Origin: Streptomyces sp. NRRL F-5122 | GTDB lineage: Bacteria > Actinomycetota > Actinomycetes > Streptomycetales > Streptomycetaceae | Direction of reading: 5' to 3' | Length of the DNA stretch: 29,590 nt | NCBI RefSeq assembly: GCF_001507435.1 | Contig: NZ_LMWH01000279.1 | Coordinates: forward strand, 1 to 29,590 | Part shown: piece by piece, positions 1-7,294 of the stretch | Numbering within the stretch: the first letter of the stretch is position 1 | How the letters are laid out: each line of letters begins with the position of its first letter | The notes under the pieces: model-generated | Databases searched by the model: none | What the model was told of the DNA's origin: nothing | What the model saw: the letters and a program-made list of their open reading frames with translations, nothing else | Program-made: the position numbers and the translations under genes

Positions 1-977
1 ACCGGCCGCTTGTCAATGAGTCTAACGGCCCCGCCCCCGGGCAGTTCTGCACGAGCCCGCACCCCTGGGGCGCGGTGGCCGACCGGAGTCAGCCCGGCGT
101 CCTGTTGGCGTGGGCCGCGGCTCGGGCACCTCCGTCGTGCGCGCCCGCGTGCGCTCCGGGCGCCCGCATGTCCAGCGGGAGCCAGTGTCTGTCCGGGCGG
201 CCGCTCGGGTGTCCGTACCGGGTGGGTCCCTCGGGGCGGCGGCGATTCACGGAGCCCAGGTGTCCGTGACGCGCAGGCGCGGACACGACACTATGGGGAC
301 ACCGTCCGGGAGCGGGTGGAGCCCTGTCCGTCACACGGCACCGGGGGAGCCGTCGGGGGCGTCCGGCTGCCGGTGTCGATGGGCATCCAGCATCCTGACT
401 GCGCTCGGCGGGGCCCGCTTGACCGGACCAGGGCCGGATGGTGACTGCCATCTGGGACATCGATTGGAGTCCCGGGCAGCTGCGCCGCATCACCAGCCGA
501 GCTTCACTGTGCCGCTTTACGCGGCCTACCTGACCCGGGCCGATGTGCCGCTCTGGCGCTGGGCCCGCGTCCCGGCGCGTCCAGTCCGACGGACCGGCCG
601 CTGCGCCGCCTGCCTCAACTCCTCGCACGGAGGGCATCAGCGTATGACGGACCGCGCGTCACCGCCCAGGGCGCCCGCACTCCGGGTGCCGTCGTTCAGG
701 AGCCCGGTGGCTGGGAGAGGGTGCGATCCGGCGCCGGCGCACCGGTCTGCACGCACACATGCGAGCCCTGGTTGATCCGCGAGCGGACCCGCCGGGGGTT
801 TGCCGACCGGCCGTGCCCGCAAGCCACCATCCGGCGGATTGCCCGCGCCGGGTCGGCGTCCTCACCTTTGCGGCCCACCGCTTCAGCGGCTCCGCTGCGC
901 CGGCCGGCCCAGCGCCCGCACAGCGTCTACCCTTCCCTTCCGGCCTTGTCCAGGCAGAAGCGTTATCCTTGCTTGTC
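1..977. other. Gene-free region upstream of the MocR regulator
   Basis: No open frame here resembles a protein I recognise. Long frames exist on both strands, but they are Arg/Pro/Gly/Ala-rich, overlap one another and lack ribosome binding sites, as expected of non-coding high-GC DNA. The stretch contains one copy of a roughly 90-bp dispersed repeat (132-221) whose partner lies at 6927-7017. The last bases before the regulator hold a TATCCT box (964-969), 8 nt from the GTG start at 978, which could make that mRNA leaderless. Confidence 0.5.
132..221 (+). repeat. Dispersed repeat 1, copy A (partner 6927-7017)
   Basis: The segment aligns with 6927-7017 in the same orientation over about 90 bp with only a 2-nt length difference inside. 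Shared blocks include CCGTCGTG, GCGCCCGC, TGTCCA-CGGGAGCC, GTGTCT, GGGCGGCCGC and a final ACCGG. Both copies lie in DNA without recognisable genes. They could be remnants of a duplicated gene or a small non-coding element; I cannot tell which. Confidence 0.5.
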
Positions 978-2438
978 GTGAAGAGAAGTAGCAGCTCCGA
1001 GAACATCGTTGCAATCTTGCGGCAGGAGCTCGAGCGCTACTCCCCGGGAGAGAAGCTGCCCTCCAGCAGGGCTCTGGTCGATCGCTTCGCGGTCAGCCCG
1101 GTCACCGTCTCGCGGGCGCTGGCCGCGCTCGCCGCCGAAGGACTGGTGATCACCCGGCCCGGGGCCGGCGCCTACCGTGCGCACCGCAGCGTCATCGACA
1201 CCAGGGCCATCGACACGTCCTGGCAGCAGATCGCGCTCACGGCCGAGGACCAGCACCGCGTTGAGCCCGCGCCACGGATCGTCGACGCCTCCTGCGTGTT
1301 CGCCGCCCTGATGCGTCCTCCTCCAGGCGTGATCGCCTTCAATGGCGGCTACCTGCACTCATCGCTTCAGCCCCAGCAGGCGCTGGGTGCAGCCTTCGCC
1401 CGGGCCGCCCGCCGCCCTGGCGCGTGGGAGCGGCCGCCTCTGGAGGGACTGACCGCGCTGCGCTCCTGGTTCGCCCGGGAAGTGGGCGGACCCAGCGGAG
1501 GCATCATCCCCGCACAGGTGCTCATCGCCGGAGGCGGGCAGGCGGCACTGACCACCGCTCTGCAGGCGCTTGCTCCGCCGGGCTCCCCAGTACTCGTGGA
1601 GTCGCCCACCTACCCGGGCATGCTGGCCGCCGCTCGGGCCGTTGGGCTACGCCCCGTGCCGGTGCCCATGGACGACGACGGCGTGCGCGTCAACCTCCTG
1701 GAGGACGCCTTCGCCGCCACTGGCGCCCGCGTCTTCTACTGCCAGCCGCTCTTCCACAACCCCACCGGCGCGGTACTTGCCTCCGACCGCCGCCGCCGCA
1801 TCACCGAGATCGCGCACGCCGCAGGCGCTTTCGTTGTTGAGGACGACTTCGCGCGCCGTCTCGGTCACGGCGGCCAACTTCCACCGCCCCTCGTGGCGGA
1901 CGACGCCTACGGTGCCGTCGTCCACGTCAGCTCTCTGACCAAACCGACCTCTCCCAACCTCCGGGTCGGCGCGCTCGTCGCCCGCGGACCGGTGATGGAG
2001 CGACTGCGCGCCCTCCAGGCGGTCGACAGTTTCTTCGTACCGCGACCCCTGCAGGAGACCGCCCTCGAACTCGTCGGCACCCCCGCCTGGCCGCGTCACC
2101 TGCGCGCCATCACGTCATCCCTTCGGGAGCGCCGTGAGGCCATGCTCGCCGCGCTGCACCATTACCTGCCCGGCATCGCTGCCACCGTCCGCGCTCCCGC
2201 GGGCGGCTACCATCTGTGGCTTCGCCTGCCGGACGGGACTGATGAGACCGCTCTCACCACCGCCCTCCTCCGCGCCGACGTTGCGGTGTCCCCCGGCCGC
2301 CCGTACTTCGCCGCCGAGGCACCAGCCCCCTACATCCGGCTCAGCTTCGCCGACGTCGCCGGCACCGAGGAGATCAACGAGGGCATTCACCGCATCGCCG
2401 CCGTATGCGCCGACTCCGGCATCGAGACCGGTATCTGA
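978..2438 (+). CDS. MocR-type (GntR-HTH/aminotransferase fusion) transcriptional regulator
   Basis: A 486-residue protein of usual MocR length. Residues about 8-70 form a GntR-type winged helix (SSRALVDRFAVSPVTVSRALAALAAEGLV). After a linker comes a fold-type I PLP aminotransferase domain from about residue 110, with the substrate-loop motif FHNPTGAV and the PLP lysine K322 in SSLTKPTSPNLRVGALV. The Lys and the following Arg are intact, so it can probably bind PLP as the effector cofactor in the cytoplasm. I chose GTG 978 because the winged helix begins directly after it; longer frames add only low-quality sequence. No Shine-Dalgarno is visible, but TATCCT lies 8 nt upstream, consistent with a leaderless mRNA. 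A terminator follows at 2541. The target is unknown. The next genes downstream, thioesterase and patatin, have a repeat-rich control region and are candidates. Confidence 0.88.
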   Translation: MKRSSSSENIVAILRQELERYSPGEKLPSSRALVDRFAVSPVTVSRALAALAAEGLVITRPGAGAYRAHRSVIDTRAIDTSWQQIALTAEDQHRVEPAPRIVDASCVFAALMRPPPGVIAFNGGYLHSSLQPQQALGAAFARAARRPGAWERPPLEGLTALRSWFAREVGGPSGGIIPAQVLIAGGGQAALTTALQALAPPGSPVLVESPTYPGMLAAARAVGLRPVPVPMDDDGVRVNLLEDAFAATGARVFYCQPLFHNPTGAVLASDRRRRITEIAHAAGAFVVEDDFARRLGHGGQLPPPLVADDAYGAVVHVSSLTKPTSPNLRVGALVARGPVMERLRALQAVDSFFVPRPLQETALELVGTPAWPRHLRAITSSLRERREAMLAALHHYLPGIAATVRAPAGGYHLWLRLPDGTDETALTTALLRADVAVSPGRPYFAAEAPAPYIRLSFADVAGTEEINEGIHRIAAVCADSGIETGI

Positions 2439-2540
2439 CCGGTTTCGGCCGTTGCCGACGCGACATCCGGCACTTGGCTCGGGGCGCAGGCCCGGCTGCG
2501 GTCCGGCAGGGGAGACGGGATGCGCCCCGCTGTTCGCTCA

Positions 2541-2572
2541 TGGTGCAGGCGGACATACGCCCGCCTGCACCA
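2541..2572 (+). terminator. Terminator hairpin after mocR
   Basis: A perfect 12-bp stem, TGGTGCAGGCGG (2541-2552) pairing with CCGCCTGCACCA (2561-2572), closes an 8-nt loop. There is no U-tract, which is common for terminators of high-GC actinomycetes. It lies about 100 bp after the mocR stop. Confidence 0.65.
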
Positions 2573-2742
2573 GTGCCCCTTGCGGTGCAGCGCACCGCCA
2601 ATGCCGACCCGCCGCGAGCCCGGTGCCCGGGCGCGGCGCGAGGCGGTCATCGTGGGAATTGCTGTCCCACATCCTTTCGCCGTGTGGCCCCCATCGCCTG
2701 CGGTGCCGGCCGACGAGCGCCATGGGCGCGCCTCACGTATGC

Positions 2743-2802
2743 CGCTATCGCTATTCGAAATTTTCGATAGCGCTACTCAAATTACGACATTTGACAGTAG
2801 CG
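2743..2802. promoter_or_regulatory. Array of five CGCTAY half-sites (operator) before the thioesterase gene
   Basis: CGCTAT occurs at 2743-2748 and 2749-2754, its inverse ATAGCG at 2767-2772, CGCTACT at 2771-2777 and its inverse AGTAGCG at 2796-2802. The middle pair forms a near-perfect 24-bp dyad, CGCTATTCGAAATTTTCGATAGCG less one or two bases of asymmetry; the last pair forms a second dyad that contains the -35 box. The DNA is far richer in A/T than its surroundings. This looks like a multi-site operator for a repressor, possibly the upstream MocR protein or a regulator elsewhere. Confidence 0.6.
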
Positions 2803-2819
2803 GTTCTGGGGCTGACACT
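2791..2819 (+). promoter_or_regulatory. Putative promoter of the thioesterase-patatin operon
   Basis: TTGACA (2791-2796), a perfect -35 box, is followed after 17 bp by GACACT (2814-2819) as a weak -10. The -35 lies inside the second CGCTAC dyad, so a bound protein would block polymerase. Transcription from here would give a leader of about 245 nt. Confidence 0.5.
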
Positions 2820-3073
2820 GATGAGGCGCGGTTACCCGCAAGTAGGTTCACTTTCTCGAACGCCGGTTGATCGTCTCTCGCGGCGCTGCCGGCCGATGGA
2901 CCACGCCTCCCGTGTGCTCTTCGGCTGCGCTGCGGAGGGCGTGACCGGCGGCCCCCTTTTTTCCGGGGTGCAGGCAGCCGTGCTGTTGCTACCGGCCCTT
3001 CGGTCCCGGTCCCGATGTGGCGAGCCCGTTCATCTCCGCTCGCCCCCTGTACTGCATCTGAGGAGAACACCCG

Positions 3074-3886
3074 TTGATCCCGACTGCCGTTCCTGAGGAG
3101 AGCTACTACCAGCGCACAGGCGAGCGTTGCTACAAACCCAGTGCTCATGCAGGGGGCGCCTGGAACGCGGATGAGCACCACTTCGGCCCCCTGGCCGGCC
3201 TCATCGTCCACGCGTTCGATCGACGTCGTGCTGCCGGCCCCGCCAACGGCCTGGTCCTGGCTCGGATCAGCTACGACATCCTCGGTTTCCTCGCCCTTGA
3301 CGAGTGCGAGATCACTGTGGAGACCATCCGCCCCGGCCGGACGGTTGAACTGCTCGAGGCCGTCGTCGCCATAACGGGCCGTCCGGTGATCAGGTCCCGT
3401 GCTTGGCTTCTCACGGCTCTGGACACCGCGGCGGTGGCGGACACGCCCTTCGAGCGGCTCGCCCCGCCCGAGGCCTTCGCTCCCTGGCCCATGAGCGACC
3501 TGTGGGATTGCGGTTACGCCCGCTCGCTTCACGTCCGCCGGCAGGAATCCGGCCGGAAAGGCCGTGCCGCCGCGTGGGTCAGCAGCGATGTCGGCCTCGT
3601 CGCCGGCGAACCGAGCAGCACACTCGCGTCGTTCATCGCCCGCGTGGACGTCGTCAACGGCATGGCCGTGCAGCAGCCCCCCACGAAGTGGATATACCCC
3701 AACATGGACATGACTCTCCACTTCCACCGCCGGCCCGAAGGCCACTGGACCGGACTGGACACCACCGTCAGCTTCGGCCCTGCCGGTCATGGCCTTACCA
3801 GCGCCGTTCTGCACGACGCCGCCGGCCCAGTCGGCCACGCCCAGCAGATCCTCACCGTCCGCCCGCTGGAAGGCAGTCGACGATGA
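3074..3886 (+). CDS. Acyl-CoA thioesterase-family protein (TesB-like, double hotdog)
   Basis: The 270-residue protein has the size and pattern of actinobacterial thioesterase-family proteins with two hotdog repeats. The N-terminal part has AGGAWNADEHHFGPLAGLIVHAF and ARISYDILGFLALDECEITVETIRPGRTVELLEA, typical of the first hotdog. The C-terminal part has RVDVVNGMAV and MDMTLHFHRRPEGHWTGLDTTVSFGPAGHGLTSAVLHDAAGPVGHAQQ, typical of the second. It should hydrolyse acyl-CoA or a related thioester in the cytoplasm; the substrate is not evident. The start is TTG at 3074, set by AGGAGA (3061-3066) 7 nt upstream. The stop overlaps the patatin ATG (ATGA), so the two are translationally coupled and probably cooperate in lipid or acyl turnover. 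Confidence 0.8.
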   Translation: MIPTAVPEESYYQRTGERCYKPSAHAGGAWNADEHHFGPLAGLIVHAFDRRRAAGPANGLVLARISYDILGFLALDECEITVETIRPGRTVELLEAVVAITGRPVIRSRAWLLTALDTAAVADTPFERLAPPEAFAPWPMSDLWDCGYARSLHVRRQESGRKGRAAAWVSSDVGLVAGEPSSTLASFIARVDVVNGMAVQQPPTKWIYPNMDMTLHFHRRPEGHWTGLDTTVSFGPAGHGLTSAVLHDAAGPVGHAQQILTVRPLEGSRR

Positions 3887-4827
3887 CCGAAGCAGTCCTT
3901 GAGCTGCTGCGCGAGCGCAAGCGACAGGGAAGCACCCCCGGACATCGTCGCGACGAAGCGCGCATGGTCCTCCTGGTCGAAGGCGGAAGCTCCCGTGGCG
4001 CCTACTCCTACGGCATGGCGATCGCCATAGAGCAACTCGGGATCCTGCCCCTCTTCGATGCCGTCTACGGCAGTTCCGCGGGAGCGCTGAACGCGGCGTG
4101 GCTGCTGTGCGGTCGCGCCGAACGCAACATGCACGCATGGTGGACTCCGATGATCATGAAGGCGACCATCGATCCACGGCGCGCCCTGCGCCGCCGGCCC
4201 GTCGTGGACACCCGTTTCCTGGTCCACACCGTGTACACCGAGATCATGCCGATGGGATTCCAGGAGATCCTCGACAGCACCGTCGAGTTCCACCCGATGG
4301 CCACGGACGCCCTCACCGGCGAGGCCACCGATCTGTACGAGCAGATCCACGACCAGGCCAGCTTGCAGGCCGCACTCCGCGCGTCGGCCGCCATGCCTCT
4401 CCTCGCAGGCGAACCCATCGAGATCAACGGGCGATCTTTCGTCGACGCCGGCGTGAGTGAGGCGGTACCCGTGGCGACAGCACTCGCCCAGCGGGCCACC
4501 CACATCGTCGCCCTTCGCACGCGACGTACGGACGAGGCCACGTCAGCTCCGCCCCTCGGCCAACGTCTGGTGATGTCGCGCTGGTTCGCCCGCCGCGCAC
4601 CAGGAGCCCTCCTGCCATGGCTACGACGCGAGGCCATCAGAGCGGAGGAAGAGCGGCTCCTTGCCTCGCACCCGGCGGCCTTGCAGATCCGTCCGCCTCT
4701 CGGCAGCGCGCCGATCGGCCACACCGAGCGACGTCCGGGCCCGCTTCGCGCAGCCGTCGACACAGGCCGCCAGACCGCGTTGGACATGCTGACGGGCTGC
4801 AGCGAAGAGCCCTTGGCCGTGGGCTGA
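3883..4827 (+). CDS. Patatin-like phospholipase
   Basis: A 314-residue patatin-family acyl hydrolase. The oxyanion motif GGSSRG lies at residues 34-39, the nucleophile elbow GSSAG at 63-67 (catalytic Ser65), and the second dyad residue is Asp188 in VDAG, where the family more often has DG. There is no signal peptide, so it is probably a cytoplasmic lipase or phospholipase. The ATG overlaps the thioesterase stop by 4 nt. Together the pair could release fatty acid from lipid and process the acyl-CoA pool; this is inferred from linkage only. A strong hairpin follows at 4947-4991. Confidence 0.85.
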   Translation: MTEAVLELLRERKRQGSTPGHRRDEARMVLLVEGGSSRGAYSYGMAIAIEQLGILPLFDAVYGSSAGALNAAWLLCGRAERNMHAWWTPMIMKATIDPRRALRRRPVVDTRFLVHTVYTEIMPMGFQEILDSTVEFHPMATDALTGEATDLYEQIHDQASLQAALRASAAMPLLAGEPIEINGRSFVDAGVSEAVPVATALAQRATHIVALRTRRTDEATSAPPLGQRLVMSRWFARRAPGALLPWLRREAIRAEEERLLASHPAALQIRPPLGSAPIGHTERRPGPLRAAVDTGRQTALDMLTGCSEEPLAVG

Positions 4828-5167
4828 ACCAGCGCATCCGCAGTTGCGCCGCGACGCGCGCCCGGGCAACCCACCGTCTCGCCCTACCACTGGTGGGCCC
4901 GTCCACGGGGCTTTCGGACACTCGTGGGGCTCTCGCCGTGGGGCACTGTTGTGCGTGTCCTGCGGGCTGAGCGAGCAGGACACGCACAGCATCCGCGGAC
5001 GCCCGGGACCGGCGTCGTCGTCCTGGGTCAACCGGCTCGGCGGCGCCGGGGCGGGTGCGTACTCGCCTTGTTCGGATGAAGACCCTCGGCGGCGGTCTCC
5101 TTGATCTCGCCGGGGGCCGGAGCGGATGCTCTGCGCATTTTCGGCCCTGCGTCTCGCACCGGGTCCG
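4828..5167. other. Intergenic region between the patatin and marR genes (convergent)
   Basis: The two flanking genes converge here. Apart from the strong hairpin at 4947-4991 I see no gene or recognisable site in these 340 bp. Confidence 0.5.
4947..4991. terminator. Bidirectional terminator-like hairpin
   Basis: GTGCGTGTCCTG (4951-4962) pairs perfectly with CAGGACACGCAC (4976-4987) around a 13-nt loop, and the stem extends four more pairs including one wobble. It lies between convergent genes and has no T-tract on either side, so it probably ends transcription from both. Confidence 0.6.
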
Positions 5168-5713
5168 TCAGGGCGTGGCCCCCCGCTGCGAGGGCTGAGG
5201 GGCGGTGTCCTTGGGGTGGCAGGCCTGCTGCTCATGGCGGTCGATCCGCTTGCTGATCTTCTCGGCGGCAGTGCGCAGGAGGGTGAGTTCGGTGGGGTCG
5301 AGAGCATCGAAGACGAGGTCGCGTACCCGGGCCACGTGCCCGGGGGCGGCTTCGACGAGGTGGGCGTGGCCGGCGTCGGTCAGGATCGCTTGGGTGTACC
5401 GGCCGTTGAGGGGGTCGGCCTCGCGGCGGACGAAACCCCGGCGTTCCAGCCTGCTGATCATGTGCGAGAGACGTGACTGCTCGGAATTGGCCAGGACGGC
5501 CAGTTCGCTCATGCGCATACGGTGTCCCGGCTGGTCCGACAGTCCGGCAAGGACGTAGTACTCGATGAAACTGAGGTCTGCGTCCTGCTGCAGCTGCGCT
5601 CCCAGGGCGGTGGGCAGTCGGTGCAGCATCAGGGAGAACTGCTGCCACGTCTCCAGTTCTGCCGGAGTCAGCCAGCGGGGCTGACCGTGCGACGGCCGGG
5701 GCTGTTCGGGCAT
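5168..5713 (-). CDS. MarR-family transcriptional regulator
   Basis: The 181-residue protein has a MarR winged-helix core (about residues 28-150): FIEYYVLAGLSDQPGHRMRMSELAVLANSEQSRLSHMISRLERRGFVRREADPLNGRYTQAILTDAGHAHLVEA, with the recognition helix and the D-x-R-like wing. MarR proteins usually repress their own promoter and a divergent gene and release DNA on binding phenolic or oxidative ligands. The neighbour is a divergent FMN reductase with three matching dyads in the shared region. The mRNA is probably leaderless: minus-strand TAGACT (5720-5725) ends 6 nt before the ATG and no Shine-Dalgarno is present. Confidence 0.9.
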   Translation of the reverse strand: MPEQPRPSHGQPRWLTPAELETWQQFSLMLHRLPTALGAQLQQDADLSFIEYYVLAGLSDQPGHRMRMSELAVLANSEQSRLSHMISRLERRGFVRREADPLNGRYTQAILTDAGHAHLVEAAPGHVARVRDLVFDALDPTELTLLRTAAEKISKRIDRHEQQACHPKDTAPQPSQRGATP

Positions 5714-5719
5714 GCCCGG

Positions 5720-5803
5720 AGTCTATCCGGCATGAACGTTCACACGTCAGAGCGACGCTTGAATCTTCATGAGTCGCGCCCTAGGGTGTGACATGAATGT
5801 TCA
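5720..5803. promoter_or_regulatory. Three TGAANNTTCA operators between marR and the FMN reductase gene
   Basis: TGAACGTTCA (5733-5742), TGAATCTTCA (5760-5769) and TGAATGTTCA (5794-5803) share the dyad TGAA-NN-TTCA, each with an A/T-rich flank. The first lies between the marR -10 (5720-5725, minus strand) and its -35 region. The second overlaps the reductase -35. The third sits at its likely transcription start. This arrangement fits repression of both genes by the MarR protein. Confidence 0.75.
5759..5787 (+). promoter_or_regulatory. Promoter of the FMN reductase gene
   Basis: TTGAAT (5759-5764), 17 bp, then TAGGGT (5782-5787). The second operator covers the -35 and the third lies just downstream of the -10. 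Confidence 0.6.
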
Positions 5804-5851
5804 AGTGAAGGGGTCGGCCTCGCGTCGGCGGCCCGTCAAGGAGAAAACCAC

Positions 5852-6415
5852 ATGAGTGACCTGAAGATCGCCGTCATCCTCGGCAGCACCCGGCCCGGCC
5901 GCAACGGCAAGGCTGTCGCGGACTGGGTGGTGGACCGCTCCGGCGCCCGCGCCGGCGTCGAGTACGAGCTGGTCGATCTCGCCGACTACCCGCTGCCCCA
6001 CCTGGACGAGGCCATCCCGCCGGCCATGGGCCAGTACCAGGGTGAGCACACCCAGGCGTGGGCGGCCAAGATCGCCGAGTTCGACGGGTACATCTTCGTG
6101 ACCCCCGAGTACAACCACTCCACCTCCGGCGTACTGAAGAACGCAATCGACTACCTGTACGGCGAGTGGAACAACAAGGCCGCCGCCTTCGTCTCCTACG
6201 GTTCTCTCGGCGGCGCCCGGGCCATCGAGCACCTGCGGGGCGTGGCCAGCGAACTGCAGATCGCCCACGTGCGTCAGCAGCTGTCCTTCTCGCTGTTCAC
6301 CGACTTCGAGAACTTCTCCGTCTTCAAGCCGGCCGAGCAGCACGACGCCGCCGCGACCACCCTGTTCGAGCAGCTGGAGTCCTGGGCCCGCGCCCTTAAG
6401 ACGGTCCGGGCCTGA
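5852..6415 (+). CDS. NAD(P)H-dependent FMN reductase family protein
   Basis: A 187-residue flavodoxin-fold reductase of normal family length. The FMN phosphate loop GSTRPGRNG is at residues 11-19, and the family signature PEYNHSTSGVLKNAIDYLY starts at residue 85. It should use FMN and NAD(P)H to reduce quinones, azo compounds, flavin or another electrophile in the cytoplasm. The start is set by AAGGAG (about 5839-5844) upstream of ATG 5852. Control by the divergent MarR regulator is likely from the three operators, which suggests a role in defence against quinone-like or oxidative compounds. A hairpin at 6423-6440 ends the unit. Confidence 0.9.
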   Translation: MSDLKIAVILGSTRPGRNGKAVADWVVDRSGARAGVEYELVDLADYPLPHLDEAIPPAMGQYQGEHTQAWAAKIAEFDGYIFVTPEYNHSTSGVLKNAIDYLYGEWNNKAAAFVSYGSLGGARAIEHLRGVASELQIAHVRQQLSFSLFTDFENFSVFKPAEQHDAAATTLFEQLESWARALKTVRA

Positions 6416-6422
6416 CGCTCCT

Positions 6423-6440
6423 GCCCGCCGGAAGGCGGGC
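6423..6440 (+). terminator. Terminator hairpin after the FMN reductase gene
   Basis: GCCCGCC (6423-6429) pairs with GGCGGGC (6434-6440) around a GGAA tetraloop, 8 nt after the stop codon. Confidence 0.65.
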
Positions 6441-6520
6441 CGAAGGACTTCCCTCGCCGTAGACCTAGGAGAACGCTGAACGCCGAATGCCGCGCCGGTG
6501 GCGGGTTCGGCCGGTTTTGC

Positions 6521-6576
6521 GGCCGAAGTCCGCACCGGGGCACCGGCGCCCCCGGGCCCCGTTGCGGACTTCGGCC
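6521..6576. repeat. Large 56-nt inverted repeat
   Basis: GGCCGAAGTCCGCA (6521-6534) pairs perfectly with TGCGGACTTCGGCC (6563-6576). After one mismatch the stem continues with CGGGGC (6536-6541) pairing with GCCCCG (6556-6561). The result is a 14+6 bp stem with a 14-nt loop, stronger than a usual terminator. It could be a back-up terminator, a structured RNA or a remnant of a mobile element end. Confidence 0.6.
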
Positions 6577-6926
6577 CGTTCCGCTCGCGCGGGACAGGCG
6601 GTCACCCGGGGCGTCACCGTCACGGGCGCCCCGGTGCGATGCCCACGGTGTGCGGGAGCCGAACGGCCCACGGCGTCCGGACGCCGGTCGCGTGCACCGT
6701 GACGTTCAGCTCAGATGCCCGGCGTGCCGCGCGAGTCGACTGCACCGGCAGTTTGGAACGGCACGCGCACACCGTCACTGCCGTGAACGTCCAGGCAGAC
6801 CGCTGACTGGTCCTCTCTTCGGTGCGAACAGCTGCGGCCGAGGTCTTCTGCCCTCGCAGCGGGGCGATGCGGAAGGAACAGACGGAGTCCCAAGGCTCCC
6901 GCCCCGTCCGCGGTGCTGGGCCGCCG

Positions 6927-7017
6927 CCGTCGTGGGCGCCCGCCTATGTTCCTGCGCGTCCCGTGTCCACCGGGAGCCGGTGTCTTCATCTGGGCGGCCG
7001 CCGAGTGTTTGCACCGG
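6927..7017 (+). repeat. Dispersed repeat 1, copy B (partner 132-221)
   Basis: See copy A at 132-221. The copies share orientation and gene-free surroundings and are about 6.8 kb apart. Confidence 0.5.
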
Positions 7018-7220
7018 TGTGCCGATGTGCCGGGTCGCGGCCCTCGAACGGCCTTCAAGGGGCCCTGTGTCCTGTGTGGGGTGGGGATGGGCCTGAAATC
7101 GGGATGCCGGGGGCCCGTTGCGGCTTTGCCGAGTGGCCGAAGGTCATGGTGTGGCCGAACTGCTCCGCCTGACGGCCTCGTTGACACCTCATCACCGTAC
7201 GCAGCCTGATCCGGCGGTCC

Positions 7221-7287
7221 TGGACAACCCACCCGCTGGGACGACGCCTGAACCGCCGGCCATGACCGCATGCCTGCTGTCTGCGTG
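7221..7287 (+). repeat. Dispersed repeat 2, copy B (partner 14637-14700)
   Basis: The segment aligns in direct orientation with 14637-14700. Shared blocks are TGGAC-ACCCACC, GCTGGGA, GCCGGCCATGA and TGTCTGCG, with small gaps. Each copy lies next to the end of a gene (the cap-like protein here, the S41 peptidase at the partner). Confidence 0.5.
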
Positions 7288-7294
7288 CGATCTC

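Larger units (their letters stand above)
2439..3073 (+). other. Intergenic control region between mocR and the thioesterase-patatin operon
   Basis: The 635 bp hold a terminator (2541-2572), an A/T-rich operator array (2743-2802), a promoter (2791-2819), and then a leader of about 245 nt before the TTG start at 3074. The leader contains a T6 run (2957-2962) after a weak G/C stem (2937-2954), which could act as an attenuator. An open frame from ATG 2821 to 3096 overlaps the thioesterase start, but its composition is not convincing for a protein. Confidence 0.5.
6416..7294. other. Gene-free, repeat-containing region
   Basis: These 879 bp have no credible gene on either strand; frames are Arg/Pro/Ala-rich and lack ribosome sites. 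They hold a terminator (6423-6440), a large hairpin (6521-6576), copy B of dispersed repeat 1 (6927-7017) and copy B of dispersed repeat 2 (7221-7287). The area looks like decayed or rearranged DNA. Confidence 0.5.

Noticed and set aside
110..775. 221-codon open frame in the left gene-free region
   Set aside because: No ribosome site, Arg/Ala/Pro-rich, overlaps competing frames on both strands. It does cover copy A of the dispersed repeat, so a degraded gene remains possible.
2821..3096. 92-codon upstream ORF overlapping the thioesterase start
   Set aside because: No ribosome site and Arg/Ser-rich non-protein-like composition; the thioesterase TTG with AGGAGA explains the region.
2777..4138. 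453-codon open frame on the minus strand
   Set aside because: Antisense to the thioesterase and patatin genes, which have ribosome sites and catalytic motifs.
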